A DNA stretch of 64,000 bases from an uncultured Flavobacteriaceae bacterium (GTDB lineage: Bacteria; Bacteroidota; Bacteroidia; Flavobacteriales; Flavobacteriaceae): positions 124,001 to 188,000 of the forward strand of contig CAJJAZ010000006.1 in the NCBI GenBank assembly GCA_905182295.1, written 5' to 3'. Below, in pieces: positions 38,985 to 49,512 of the stretch. Under the pieces are notes generated by a model. That model did no database searches. It was not told the DNA's origin and saw only the letters and a program-made list of their open reading frames with translations. The first letter of the stretch is position 1, and each line of letters begins with the position of its first letter. Made by a program: the position numbers and the translations under genes.

Positions 38985-39485
38985 TTATCTGTAAAGAAAA
39001 GCGTCTTCTGTTAAAAAATTCACCACACCATTATTTATTGAAAACTGTAAAATAGCCTCCCCCCAAACTGTTCCGTTTGTAAAGTTTGCAATGAGCCATT
39101 TTTGATTTAAAACCTTTACAGTATTAAACACGTATTTTGCGTTTTCGGATTTAAAAGGAATTAAAGCGTGTTGCAATTCTTTATTAATATTAGTTTGAAT
39201 GAGTGCATCTGAAATAAAATCACTTACATCTTGTGGTCCCTTATACTGACTTTCTAATGCTACTTGTCCCTCCTGATTGTATGTTAGATCAAACAATTGA
39301 GCCATTTCCAATTGTGCCTCAAGTGATTTAATCTGAGAGGAGATTTTTGAGTATTCCTCTGCAGTTTCTTGATATTTCGCAAGGGCTACTTGTGTGTTTT
39401 CTACATAATTTGAAGCACTTTTAAATTGATATAGTGCAATCAGTGCAGTGAAAATAAATAAGTACATAAAAATTCTTGACTTCAT
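38985..39485 (-). CDS. Conserved hypothetical membrane-anchored protein
   Basis: Single N-terminal TM segment, coiled-coil region; no family recognised. Confidence 0.6.
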   Translation of the reverse strand: MKSRIFMYLFIFTALIALYQFKSASNYVENTQVALAKYQETAEEYSKISSQIKSLEAQLEMAQLFDLTYNQEGQVALESQYKGPQDVSDFISDALIQTNINKELQHALIPFKSENAKYVFNTVKVLNQKWLIANFTNGTVWGEAILQFSINNGVVNFLTEDAFLYR

Positions 39486-39487
39486 AA

Positions 39488-40270
39488 TTAAATAGATAAG
39501 GTGAGTGAATCATATGCCAGATAGATGTTTTCTGGTAGTTTTAACGCTACCTGATCGTGAAAGCCTAAATGATGGCTTATATGGGTGAAGTAAGTTTTTT
39601 TTGCGCCTACCCTTTGGGCAAATGCTATGGCTTCCTCCAGATTGAAATGGCTGTAATGTGGTTCTTCTCTCAGTGCATTCACCACAAGCACTTCAAGTCC
39701 TGATAGTTTAGAGGTTTCAGATGCTGAAATGGTTTTAATGTCTGTTAAATACGCGAATGTATCTATTCTGTAACCAAATACCTGTAAAGTATTGTGTTTT
39801 GCATTAATCGGAATAACTTGTTTTCCGTTGAGATTAAAAGGGTTATTTTTCTTTACCCTATGCGAAACTACTGAAGGTGCCCCAGGGTATTTATTGGCCT
39901 CATTAAAAATATAGCCAAATCTTTTCTTTAACGACTTTAATACGCGCTTATGCGCATAAATTGGAATAGCACCCTGTCTAAAGAAAAATGGCCTAATGTC
40001 GTCTAAACCAGCTGTATGGTCTGCATGCTCATGGGTAAATATCACACCCTCTATAGATGCTGGATTCACTGCTAACATTTGTGCCCTAAAATCTGGACCG
40101 CAGTCTATTACATAGTTAAAATGATCCCATGATATTAAAACAGATACACGCAGTCTTTTGTCCTTGGGATTGTCACTTAAACATACAGGGTGATTGCTCC
40201 CAATTACTGGGATTCCTTGAGAAGTTCCGGTACCTAAAAATCGAACAATCAAAAGCGTTATTTTTTTCAA
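39488..40270 (-). CDS. MBL-fold metallohydrolase (PhnP-like)
   Basis: FLGTGTSQGIP, FTHEHADHTAGLDDIRPF, THISHHLGFHDQ. Confidence 0.9.
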   Translation of the reverse strand: MKKITLLIVRFLGTGTSQGIPVIGSNHPVCLSDNPKDKRLRVSVLISWDHFNYVIDCGPDFRAQMLAVNPASIEGVIFTHEHADHTAGLDDIRPFFFRQGAIPIYAHKRVLKSLKKRFGYIFNEANKYPGAPSVVSHRVKKNNPFNLNGKQVIPINAKHNTLQVFGYRIDTFAYLTDIKTISASETSKLSGLEVLVVNALREEPHYSHFNLEEAIAFAQRVGAKKTYFTHISHHLGFHDQVALKLPENIYLAYDSLTLSI

Positions 40271-40337
40271 ATTTATGATATTAATAGGGATTAGCTTCTA
40301 CAATCTTTTTAACTTTGTTGTAATTAAAACAATCTAC

Positions 40338-41789
40338 ATGGCTTCTGTTTTGAAAAAAGAAACTGCTTTTGAAAATATGCCTTCAACAAAGGCAAAAACA
40401 CTTAGAATAAATTTAAACCCCGACATCTACGGAACCTTCTCTGAGATTGGTGCTGGACAAGAAACTGCCAGGCACTTTTTTAGAGCTGGAGGTGCCTCAG
40501 GAACTATAGCTAAAGCAATGAGTGCTTATGACAAGGATTTTAGCGATGCAATTTATGGTATTGAGGACGACGGTAGGTATGTGACACAGCCTAGATTAAA
40601 AAAGATGTTGGCCCATGAAATGAATCTCATGAAAGACAGGATTAGCAGAAAGTCTCATCCAGATAGATTGTTCTTTTCTTACGCCAACACAGTAGCTACT
40701 ATAGATTTTGCTAAAAAATTTAAAGGACACGGTTGGGTTGGAATTAAATTTCAATTAGATCCAAATCAAAAAGAATTGGATGAAATTATACTCCACGTAA
40801 GATTTAAGCAAAATGAAGCAAGATTGCAACAAGAGACACTAGGTGTTTTGGGTGTAAACCTTATCTATGGTGCTTTCTATAAATACGATAAACCAAAGAA
40901 AATATTAAAATACCTATACGACCATATTGAGAAAGATATTCTAGAAATAGATATGATTAATTTCTCAGGGCCTAATTTCAAGAATATAGACAATAGGTTA
41001 ATGAGTTTAGAACTCATTAAAAATGATATGACAGATGCGGTTATGTTCGGCCCTGACGGGAACAACCTTCTTCCTGCCGCTGTTTTATACAAGAAAAACA
41101 TACTTGCCCTTAGAGGTAGTTTTAGACCCGTAACGAAGGTCAATATGGATATGTTTGAAAAATCTTTCGATATATTCAGAAAAGAAGCTACAGTAGATCC
41201 TGAAAATACTATAGTTATATTTGAAATTACCTTATCAAATCTCAAGGCCTCTGGAGAAATAGACGAACAAGATTTTATGGACCGAGCAGAATTACTTTGC
41301 TCTTTGGGTCACACCGTGCTCATTTCCAAATTCCAAGAATACTATAGGCTAGTAGAGTATTTTAATAACTATACAAAAGCTAAAATTGGTTTAACCATGG
41401 GGGTTAACAACCTCGTGGATATATTTGATGAGAAGTATTACAGACACCTTAGTGGGGGCATTTTAGAAGCTTTTGGAAAACTTTTCTTCAAGGACCTTAA
41501 AGTGTACTTATATCCCATGAAAGACCAAGAAACAGGTCAAATTTTAACTTCTAACAGTGTTAAGGTGCACCCTAGAATGAAAGAGCTTTATAAGTTCTTC
41601 AAATACAATGGTAAGCTAATGGACATCATAGATTACGATCCTGAAGTATTGGATATTTTCTCTAGAAAGGTATTTGAAATGATTGCTAACAATACCTCTG
41701 GTTGGGAGGAGGAATTGCCTAAGGGTATAGCAGAGCTTATAAAACAAAAAGATTTATTTCAAAACAATGCCACTGCTTTAAAAGCATAG
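40338..41789 (+). CDS. Conserved protein of unknown function (about 480 aa)
   Basis: Long uninterrupted ORF, SEIGAGQETARHFFRAGGASGTIAKAMSAYDKDFSDAIYG; no signal peptide or TM, no catalytic family recognised; ATG at 40338 preferred. Confidence 0.8.
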   Translation: MASVLKKETAFENMPSTKAKTLRINLNPDIYGTFSEIGAGQETARHFFRAGGASGTIAKAMSAYDKDFSDAIYGIEDDGRYVTQPRLKKMLAHEMNLMKDRISRKSHPDRLFFSYANTVATIDFAKKFKGHGWVGIKFQLDPNQKELDEIILHVRFKQNEARLQQETLGVLGVNLIYGAFYKYDKPKKILKYLYDHIEKDILEIDMINFSGPNFKNIDNRLMSLELIKNDMTDAVMFGPDGNNLLPAAVLYKKNILALRGSFRPVTKVNMDMFEKSFDIFRKEATVDPENTIVIFEITLSNLKASGEIDEQDFMDRAELLCSLGHTVLISKFQEYYRLVEYFNNYTKAKIGLTMGVNNLVDIFDEKYYRHLSGGILEAFGKLFFKDLKVYLYPMKDQETGQILTSNSVKVHPRMKELYKFFKYNGKLMDIIDYDPEVLDIFSRKVFEMIANNTSGWEEELPKGIAELIKQKDLFQNNATALKA

Positions 41790-41801
41790 TGGCCTTGTTT
41801 T
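41761..41801. terminator. Bidirectional terminator-like hairpin overlapping the stop of the 40338 CDS
   Basis: AAAACAAtGCCACTgctttaaaagcataGTGGCcTTGTTTT between convergent genes. Confidence 0.6.
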
Positions 41802-41822
41802 AATTTATTTAAATGTATTGGA

Positions 41823-42275
41823 TTACAACGCTAATATTTGTGCGGCGTGTTCTTTTGTTTTCACTTTCTCAATGACGTGAGAGACCGTTCCGTTTTCCAC
41901 CACAAAAGTCATTCTGTGTATCCCATCATATTCTCTACCCATAAACTTTTTTGGACCCCATACCCCAAAAGCGGCAATCACAGATTTATCCGTGTCTGCT
42001 AACAAAGGAAATGGAAAACTGTATTTATTTCTAAACTTAGTTTGCTTGCTAGCGTCGTCTGCACTTACCCCTACAATACTAAACCCCTTTTCATTGAGCA
42101 CTTCATAATGGTCTCTCAAGTCACAAGCCTCTGCAGTACATCCTGGCGTATTTGCCTTGGGATAGAAAAAAACCACTAATTTAGTGTCTTGATAATCTGA
42201 TAAGTTGAATGGGCTTCCGTCTTGAGTAACCGCAGTAAATGAGGGAACTTTGTCTCCTACTTGTAAGGTTTTCAT
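41823..42275 (-). CDS. bcp: Thioredoxin-dependent thiol peroxidase (peroxiredoxin, BCP type)
   Basis: FFYPKANTPGCTAEACDLRDHYE, GVSADDASKQTKFRNKYSFPFPLLAD. Confidence 0.95.
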   Translation of the reverse strand: MKTLQVGDKVPSFTAVTQDGSPFNLSDYQDTKLVVFFYPKANTPGCTAEACDLRDHYEVLNEKGFSIVGVSADDASKQTKFRNKYSFPFPLLADTDKSVIAAFGVWGPKKFMGREYDGIHRMTFVVENGTVSHVIEKVKTKEHAAQILAL

Positions 42276-42351
42276 CTTGGCAATTTTTAGCTTTTTACAG
42301 TTGTTTTCAAAAACAAAAGTAAATATTATATTAGTTTAAAATTACGCATTA

Positions 42352-43023
42352 ATGACCAAACTAGAAAAAGTAAATTTCACCATTAAAACCCTGGAGGATT
42401 TATATCCCGAGATACCTATTCCTTTGGATCATAAAGACCCATACACCCTTTTAATAGCCGTACTATTGTCTGCTCAAAGCACAGACGTTAGGGTAAATAA
42501 GATCACGCCACTGCTCTTTAAAAAAGCAGACAATCCTTTTGATATGGTGAAACTAAGCGTCAAAGAGATTCAGGACATTATTAGGCCTGTAGGGCTCTCC
42601 CCAATGAAGGCTAAAGGAATACACGGACTTTCTAAAATCCTTGTAGAAGCGCACAATGGTATAGTCCCTCAAGATTTGGAAACACTAGAGACTTTTCCAG
42701 CAGTAGGACACAAAACTGCCAGTGTAGTGGTGGCTCAAGCCTTTGGAATTCCTGCATTTCCGGTAGACACTCATATCCACAGATTAATGTATAGGTGGGG
42801 ATTTACCAATGGAAAAAATGTAGTGAAAACAGAAAAAGACGCCAAGCGATTATTTCCAAAAGAGCTGTGGAACGACCTTCATTTACAAATCATTTGGTAT
42901 GGAAGAGAATATTCTCCTGCTAGAGGCTGGGATCTTGAGAAGGATATTATCACAAAAACCATAGGACGCAAAACAGTGATTGATCAATACTTAAAGAAAA
43001 ACGTTAAGTATTCGAATAATTAA
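42352..43023 (+). CDS. nth: Endonuclease III
   Basis: LLSAQSTDVRVNKITPLLF, FPAVGHKTASVVVAQAFGIPAFPVDTHIHRL HhH-GPD. A full C-terminal Fe-S Cys cluster is not evident. Confidence 0.92.
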   Translation: MTKLEKVNFTIKTLEDLYPEIPIPLDHKDPYTLLIAVLLSAQSTDVRVNKITPLLFKKADNPFDMVKLSVKEIQDIIRPVGLSPMKAKGIHGLSKILVEAHNGIVPQDLETLETFPAVGHKTASVVVAQAFGIPAFPVDTHIHRLMYRWGFTNGKNVVKTEKDAKRLFPKELWNDLHLQIIWYGREYSPARGWDLEKDIITKTIGRKTVIDQYLKKNVKYSNN

Positions 43024-43060
43024 TCAGGATAGATGGTCTTGGAAGTGGGTGCTAAATACA

Positions 43061-43684
43061 CTAAGAAGCCAATAGGTCTATGTGGTTTTCTGAGGCCATT
43101 TTTCTGATATTTATGAGTGCATACCTCATTCTACCAAGTGCAGTATTAATGCTAACACCTGTTTGTTCCGATATTTCCTTAAAACTAAGCTCTTTAAAAA
43201 TTCTAAGAGAAACCACCTCCAATTGATCTGCTGGCAAACAATTTATTATGTGGTGCAAGTTAGACTCTATATGCTCCTGTATCATAGTTTCCTCCTTGGT
43301 TTTTGAGGAATCAGATAGGAAAGAAAAGACAGAATAATCAGACTTTTCATATTGCATGGGCATTTTTTTTAAACGCCTAAAGTGGTCAATAACTAGGTTG
43401 TGCGCAATTCTCAACATCCAAGAAACAAACTTACCTTCATCTCTATACCCTCCTTTATCCAAGGTTTTAATCACTTTCAAAAACGTATCTTGAACAATGT
43501 CTGAAGCGACCTCTGCATCTTGAACCTTAGCATATATAAACCTATAGGTCTTTGGTCTGTGTCTTTCTACTAAAATAGATAAAGCCTGACGCTTGCCATT
43601 CAAATAGCGAGAAACTAATTGGCTATCAGAAGGTACTGTTGCATTAAAATTATTGGATTGGGTGTTATTTAAAATACTTTGCAT
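43061..43684 (-). CDS. RNA polymerase sigma-70 factor (ECF type)
   Basis: Region 2 (DIVQDTFLKVIKTLDKGGYRDEGKFVSWMLRIAHNLVIDHFRR), region 4 (LPADQLEVVSLRIFKELSFKEISEQTGVSINTALGRMRYAL); ATG at 43684 preferred over 43786. Confidence 0.92.
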   Translation of the reverse strand: MQSILNNTQSNNFNATVPSDSQLVSRYLNGKRQALSILVERHRPKTYRFIYAKVQDAEVASDIVQDTFLKVIKTLDKGGYRDEGKFVSWMLRIAHNLVIDHFRRLKKMPMQYEKSDYSVFSFLSDSSKTKEETMIQEHIESNLHHIINCLPADQLEVVSLRIFKELSFKEISEQTGVSINTALGRMRYALINIRKMASENHIDLLAS

Positions 43685-43853
43685 AAGAATACTTTTTAGA
43701 CATAAATCAGTAGCTACCCTATTTAATACAGGGGCTAAAAAAAAATTCATGATGGTTAAAAGTATCCGTGTTTTATAGGCAAACAATTAAATATTACAAT
43801 CAAATATATTAAAAAAATATAGTAAAACACCTATCTTTAAAACTTAATTACTT

Positions 43854-46679
43854 TTGAATCATTCCCCTATATTTCCTATGACCCTGCACACCAAACTACC
43901 TTATAAAAACATTGAAGACATAGACCCTAAAAAGAATATCATCATTAAGGGGGCTAAATTGCACAACTTAAAAAACATAGATGTTGTCCTACCAAGAAAC
44001 AAATTTATTGTGATCACTGGTCTTTCAGGCTCAGGAAAATCTTCTCTAGCCTTTGATACCTTATACGCTGAAGGACAAAGAAGGTATGTAGAAAGTTTGT
44101 CTGCCTATGCAAGGCAATTTTTGGGAAAATTAGACAAACCTCAGGTAGATTACATTAAAGGAATTGCTCCAGCAATTGCCATAGAACAAAAAGTAAATAC
44201 CAGTAACCCTAGATCTACGGTAGGGACTTCTACAGAAATTTATGACTACCTAAAGCTGTTATATGCTAGAATAGGAAGAACCTATTCTCCCATCAGTGGT
44301 ATGGAGGTAAAAAAGCATTTAGTGTCAGATGTTGTCAATCTTATAAAAACCTTTCCCCTGAAGCATAAATTACTGCTCCTGGCTCCAATTGAAGTACCCA
44401 AAGACAAAGACCCTGTGAAAATGGTTCAATTGTTTTCAAAACAGGGCTTTGCAAGGATAGAGGTTAATGGGGAAGTGATCCGAATTTCAGAGGAAATCAC
44501 TGGCCTTCCAAACAAGTTTAACTTAGTGGTAGACAGAATAGTTACCGCAGAGGATGAAGATTATTTCAACAGGCTCTCTTCAGCGATTGAAGCCGCATTT
44601 TTCGAAGGCAAAGGGTACTGTATTGTTAGAGATTTAAGCACCAAAGAGACCGTAGATTTTAGCAATCTTTTTGCACTAGACAGTCAAGAGTTCACCATAC
44701 CCTCTCTACACCTATTTAGTTTTAACAATCCCTACGGAGCATGTGAAGCATGTGAAGGATACGGAGATATTATGGGTATAGATCCAGATCTGGTCATTCC
44801 CAATACAGGCTTATCTATCTATGAAAATGCCATTACACCATGGAGGGGAGAAAGTATGAGTAAACACAAAGACAAACTCATCGATAAAGCAGCAGCCTCT
44901 AATATACCCATACACAAACCTTGGTTTGAGTTATCTGAAGCTCAAAAAGAACTGGTTTGGAATGGAAATAAAACCTTTAAAGGAATTCATTCTTTTTTCC
45001 AAACACTAGAAGAAAAAAGCTATAAAATTCAAAATAGGGTCATGCTCTCTAGATATAGAGGAAAAACCATATGCAATAAATGTCATGGTGCCAGGCTAAA
45101 AAAAGAATCTTTTTATGTTCAAGTTGGTGGAAAAGATATTGGCGAATTGGTGGCTATGCCTATAGACAAGCTTCAATTATTTTTCCATCAATTAAAGCTA
45201 AGTGAAACCGATGAAACTATTTCTAAAAGAATCTTAGCAGAGATAAACAGTAGGTTGTCTTTCTTAAGCCAGGTAGGATTAAACTACCTCACTTTAAATA
45301 GAAAATCCAATACATTGTCTGGGGGTGAAAGTCAGCGAATTAACCTAGCGACCTCTTTAGGGAGTAGTTTGGTGGGATCCATGTATATTCTGGATGAGCC
45401 TAGTATAGGCCTGCACCCAAAAGACACCTCAAACCTAATCGAAGTACTCAAACGCTTAAGAGACCTTGGAAACACGGTTATAGTGGTGGAGCACGATGAG
45501 GATATTATGAAAGCTGCAGACCTTGTTTTTGACATTGGCCCTGAGGCTGGAACGCTAGGGGGAGAATTGGTGGCGCAGGGCACCCTCAAAGAAATATTAA
45601 AAACAAACACCCTAACCGCGCAATATTTAGATGGTCGTATGGAAATTCCCCTACCAAAAAAAAGAAGGGGGTCTGATCAGTACGTCAAAATTAAGGGAGG
45701 AAGAGAACACAACCTTCAAAACATAGATGTCACTGTTCCACTAGGAATGCTTACCATCATTACAGGGGTTTCAGGATCGGGAAAATCTACCTTAGTTAAA
45801 AAATTACTCTATCCAATTGTTCAGAAGGAACTAGGGGGATTTGGAATGAAAATTGGTCAACACAGCAGTTATGAGATGCAGCATAAAAACCTTAAAAATG
45901 TGGAGTATATAGACCAAAATCCTATTGGAAGGTCTTCTAGATCTAACCCTGTAACCTATCTAAAAGCTTACGACGACATTAGGGCTATTTTTTCCAAAGC
46001 ACCCATGAGCAAACTCAGGGGTTTTCTACCCAAACACTTTTCTTTTAATGTAGAAGGAGGGCGCTGTGAAAAATGCAAGGGAGAAGGAGAAATTACTATT
46101 GAAATGCAGTTTATGGCAGATGTGCACCTAGGGTGCGATGCCTGTGGGGGTAAAAGATTTAAAAAAGAAGTCTTGGAAGTAAAGTTTCACGACAAGTCCA
46201 TCTTTAATGTACTGGAAATGACCGTGTCGGACGCACTGGCATTTTTTAAACTTCATGGAGTAAACAAACTCTGTCAAAAGATTCAGGCACTTGAAGACGT
46301 TGGACTGGGCTATGTGGCTTTGGGTCAATCCTCCTCTACCCTTTCTGGCGGAGAAGCCCAGCGTATAAAATTGGCTTCTTTTCTAGTGAAAGGTAACACC
46401 AAAGACAAGACCTTATTTATATTTGATGAACCCACAACCGGGCTTCACTTTCATGACATCAATCGCTTGCTGGGGGCCTTTAATGCCCTTTTAGACAAAG
46501 GGCATTCCATGGTGGTTATAGAACACAATATTGATTTGATCAAATGTGCAGATCATATCATTGACCTAGGTCCTGGTGGTGGAATCCATGGAGGGCAAGT
46601 CATTGCCCAAGGCCCCCCAGAAGTGTTAGCAAAAGATAAAAACTCTGTAACTGCTGTTTATTTGAAAGAGAAATTGTAG
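43854..46679 (+). CDS. uvrA: Excinuclease ABC subunit A
   Basis: Two ABC ATPase modules (GLSGSGKSSLAFDTLYAEGQRRYVESLSAYARQFLG, GVSGSGKSTLVKKLL), Zn fingers CxxC, LSGGESQRINLA / LSGGEAQRIKLA. Confidence 0.96.
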   Translation: MNHSPIFPMTLHTKLPYKNIEDIDPKKNIIIKGAKLHNLKNIDVVLPRNKFIVITGLSGSGKSSLAFDTLYAEGQRRYVESLSAYARQFLGKLDKPQVDYIKGIAPAIAIEQKVNTSNPRSTVGTSTEIYDYLKLLYARIGRTYSPISGMEVKKHLVSDVVNLIKTFPLKHKLLLLAPIEVPKDKDPVKMVQLFSKQGFARIEVNGEVIRISEEITGLPNKFNLVVDRIVTAEDEDYFNRLSSAIEAAFFEGKGYCIVRDLSTKETVDFSNLFALDSQEFTIPSLHLFSFNNPYGACEACEGYGDIMGIDPDLVIPNTGLSIYENAITPWRGESMSKHKDKLIDKAAASNIPIHKPWFELSEAQKELVWNGNKTFKGIHSFFQTLEEKSYKIQNRVMLSRYRGKTICNKCHGARLKKESFYVQVGGKDIGELVAMPIDKLQLFFHQLKLSETDETISKRILAEINSRLSFLSQVGLNYLTLNRKSNTLSGGESQRINLATSLGSSLVGSMYILDEPSIGLHPKDTSNLIEVLKRLRDLGNTVIVVEHDEDIMKAADLVFDIGPEAGTLGGELVAQGTLKEILKTNTLTAQYLDGRMEIPLPKKRRGSDQYVKIKGGREHNLQNIDVTVPLGMLTIITGVSGSGKSTLVKKLLYPIVQKELGGFGMKIGQHSSYEMQHKNLKNVEYIDQNPIGRSSRSNPVTYLKAYDDIRAIFSKAPMSKLRGFLPKHFSFNVEGGRCEKCKGEGEITIEMQFMADVHLGCDACGGKRFKKEVLEVKFHDKSIFNVLEMTVSDALAFFKLHGVNKLCQKIQALEDVGLGYVALGQSSSTLSGGEAQRIKLASFLVKGNTKDKTLFIFDEPTTGLHFHDINRLLGAFNALLDKGHSMVVIEHNIDLIKCADHIIDLGPGGGIHGGQVIAQGPPEVLAKDKNSVTAVYLKEKL

Positions 46680-46689
46680 TATTAGTTTG

Positions 46690-48150
46690 TTAAAACAGCC
46701 TCTTTTTACCCCTATTTACAAGACCGTTAAAAGTTTCTGACAATTTGGAAAAATACAGTAATCCAACGTATATAATAGCGGTTAAAATGGTATTTATCCC
46801 AATAGATAAATACCTGTTTTCTATGTTAGGAATCCATTGGACCAATGCAAAAGAGGAGATAATAATAATGAGCAAGTAAGCGGTTCCTCTACTAAAAGGC
46901 TGCATATTATACTTAACATTCACATAAATTACTTTGGCAGTATCGTAGAGGCTAATCGCTAAAAAAGAGGCTATAGCAGCACCTTTTATACCAAATTTAG
47001 GAATGAAAAAATAATTTAACACTACCGTCATAAAAGCTAAAAAGATCCCAAATCGCAAAATACTTTTATAATAGGGAGAGTTAAATAATATAGCATTGTT
47101 ATTTCCCAGCAATGCGTCGTAAAATTTACTGGAACCAATTAAGAGTACCAATACCGTGGTTCCTCCATAGGCTTGAGGAATAAACTTGTAAATGGTCTCC
47201 AAGTTTACAGCCAAAAGCAATAAAACACCACCTGCAGCCATCCCTAAATTCAATGAACTTTGTTTGTAGAGTGATTGTAAACCTTTAAAATCATTCTCAT
47301 GAAGTAATCTGGCCGTAATAGGCGCAGTAATTTGATACATAGACCGAGCTGGAACACCAACTATGGTGGCCATAAAAACAGCTACCGTATAAAAAGCCAC
47401 TTGATCAATATTGACAAAAGTATAAATCATAAGCTTGTCTATTTCCAAAATGACTACCGCTGCAGTACCCCCTAAGAACATAAATAAACTGTAATTTAAA
47501 TAAGACTTTAACTTCTCTGGACGTCTAAAAGAAAAAGAAATGTCACAATACCTCCAGAGGTAAACATACATCACTAATGCCCTTAAAAAATGCACCCCTA
47601 CCAAAAACACAAAGAATTGTTCTAGCGTTAGCCCATCTAAATAGAGTCCTAAAAGACCCAATGCAATACAAAGTCTGTGAAATATCTCTTTAAGGATATT
47701 ACCAAAAGCAGTCTTTAATACTACCCTAGCCTGAGCATAGCCGATTTCAAAATAAGTCATTCCAATACCTATGCCAAGAATATGCCAAGAATAAGGTGCC
47801 ACATAAGCATATTTTTGAAGTAAAAATGGAAATACACCTAACTTAAAAATAAGCACAAAAGTAAAGGCTAAAAAGATAAAAAATAAAGGGAAATACAATG
47901 AAAAAGCGTTGAGTCTAGCAGACTCTTCAGCAGACGTATTTTTATTATAAAATTTAATGATCGTATTAGGGAGTCCAAAAAGAAACAAAGGCAATAGCAA
48001 AGTAGCTACAGAGAGCTGAATGGATAAAAGTCCATAAGAAGACACCGGTAAAATACGGGTGTACAATACCAAGGTGTTTATTGCCCCTAGTCCAAAGCCC
48101 AAATAAGTGCTTATGGTATTTTGAATGGATTGCCTTACCACTACCCCCAT
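46690..48150 (-). CDS. Polysaccharide flippase-like membrane protein (MATE/Wzx superfamily)
   Basis: About 12-14 predicted TM helices, typical Wzx-like layout, adjacent glycosyltransferase. Confidence 0.85.
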   Translation of the reverse strand: MGVVVRQSIQNTISTYLGFGLGAINTLVLYTRILPVSSYGLLSIQLSVATLLLPLFLFGLPNTIIKFYNKNTSAEESARLNAFSLYFPLFFIFLAFTFVLIFKLGVFPFLLQKYAYVAPYSWHILGIGIGMTYFEIGYAQARVVLKTAFGNILKEIFHRLCIALGLLGLYLDGLTLEQFFVFLVGVHFLRALVMYVYLWRYCDISFSFRRPEKLKSYLNYSLFMFLGGTAAVVILEIDKLMIYTFVNIDQVAFYTVAVFMATIVGVPARSMYQITAPITARLLHENDFKGLQSLYKQSSLNLGMAAGGVLLLLAVNLETIYKFIPQAYGGTTVLVLLIGSSKFYDALLGNNNAILFNSPYYKSILRFGIFLAFMTVVLNYFFIPKFGIKGAAIASFLAISLYDTAKVIYVNVKYNMQPFSRGTAYLLIIIISSFALVQWIPNIENRYLSIGINTILTAIIYVGLLYFSKLSETFNGLVNRGKKRLF

Positions 48151-48151
48151 A

Positions 48152-49486
48152 TTAAGATCTCTTCAAATTTTTTATTATTTTAGACAATTCTTCCGTTAAA
48201 TTTTTGCGCTCGTATTTGCGCAAGGCTGGATCTGTTTTTGAAGCAATTTCTGTCCCTACATTAAATCTGTGTGCTATAAATGATTTGACCAAAGACTTAT
48301 CTTGATAAGTCCCAAGGGCATTTGAATTATTTTCAGGAAGTACCTGAGCTACATCCCAATCTTGTGGACCAATAGCTAGTATAGGTCGTGAAGATTGGAG
48401 GTATTCAAAAACTTTACCCGGTATAATCCCTTTATGCGCTTCAGAGTCAATTTCAATAAGCAGCAATAAATGGGCTGTATATTGTTGCTTTCTCGCTTCA
48501 TCATGAGAAATATATCCGTAAAAATTACAATAGGATGTTAAGCCATGAGCGGCAATAGATTCTTTAACTTCATCACTCACTAGACCCACAAAATCTAGGC
48601 TGAACTGGCCTGCAAACACTTTATTTTCTGTAACCAATTCCCCTATGGCTTCCCATAGTATTTTTGGGTTTCTCTTAGAGAGTAAAGACCCAATATGAAC
48701 CAGGCTAAATTTATTTTCTTCGGGTCTCATAAGCCCTGAGTACTCAAAAGGTTCAAATCCATTGGTAATGACTTCTATTGGTGTGGAGGTTTTTTTTGAA
48801 AAAAGGGCTTTAGTAGTGTAACTGGTCGTTAAAATCATGTGGGCGCTTTGTAAAACAGCACTTTCCAGCTTTAAATGCTTTTTCTGAGCCCATGGCGTCA
48901 TATATAAATCATTGTGATAGCCAATGGTGGTCCAAGGGTCTCTAAAGTCGGCAATCCATTTAAGATTGACGTGAGTTTTAACCAATTCATTGGCTATAAG
49001 ATGCATGCTATGTGGGGGACCAGTAGATATAATGGTCTTTATACCGTGCTCTTTTATATACTGTGACAAAAAGGCTACTGAAGGAGCCACCCAGGAAACT
49101 CTTGCATCTGGAATAAAAAAATTACCCCTAACGAATCGCATAAAACGCTCCAAAAAACTCGGTTTGTTTTCTTGAATCAAACCTTGACTCAATTGTTGGG
49201 TCTTGTTTTTAAACAACCAAGAAACCCATGTATAGGGTTCGGAAATGGGTCTTTTAATGAGGATTACTTCGTTAGGTAAAGCTTCTGTTAGACTGTGATC
49301 TACAATAGGATATTGTGCATTTTCAGGAACATAGACCACTGGAGTAATACCAAATGAAGGCAAGTGCCTTACAAAGTGATACCAACGCTGTACACCAGGA
49401 CCACCAGCTGGGGGCCAATAATAAGCTATCACCAACACCTTTTCATTGGTATTGAGACTAGCTTGGTTGTTCCTCTTTTCTTCCAT
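48152..49486 (-). CDS. Glycosyltransferase (GT4-like)
   Basis: IAYYWPPAGGPGVQRWYHFVRHLP, WIADFRDPW, GFEPFEY, EIDSEAHKGIIPGKVFEYLQSSRPILAIGP. Confidence 0.88.
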   Translation of the reverse strand: MEEKRNNQASLNTNEKVLVIAYYWPPAGGPGVQRWYHFVRHLPSFGITPVVYVPENAQYPIVDHSLTEALPNEVILIKRPISEPYTWVSWLFKNKTQQLSQGLIQENKPSFLERFMRFVRGNFFIPDARVSWVAPSVAFLSQYIKEHGIKTIISTGPPHSMHLIANELVKTHVNLKWIADFRDPWTTIGYHNDLYMTPWAQKKHLKLESAVLQSAHMILTTSYTTKALFSKKTSTPIEVITNGFEPFEYSGLMRPEENKFSLVHIGSLLSKRNPKILWEAIGELVTENKVFAGQFSLDFVGLVSDEVKESIAAHGLTSYCNFYGYISHDEARKQQYTAHLLLLIEIDSEAHKGIIPGKVFEYLQSSRPILAIGPQDWDVAQVLPENNSNALGTYQDKSLVKSFIAHRFNVGTEIASKTDPALRKYERKNLTEELSKIIKNLKRS

Positions 49487-49512
49487 TGAGTTGATCGCTA
49501 AGCAATAAGTAG

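Noticed and set aside
40877-41245. Minus-strand 122-aa ORF inside the unknown-function gene
   Set aside because: Antisense to a long conserved-looking ORF; translation lacks domain features.
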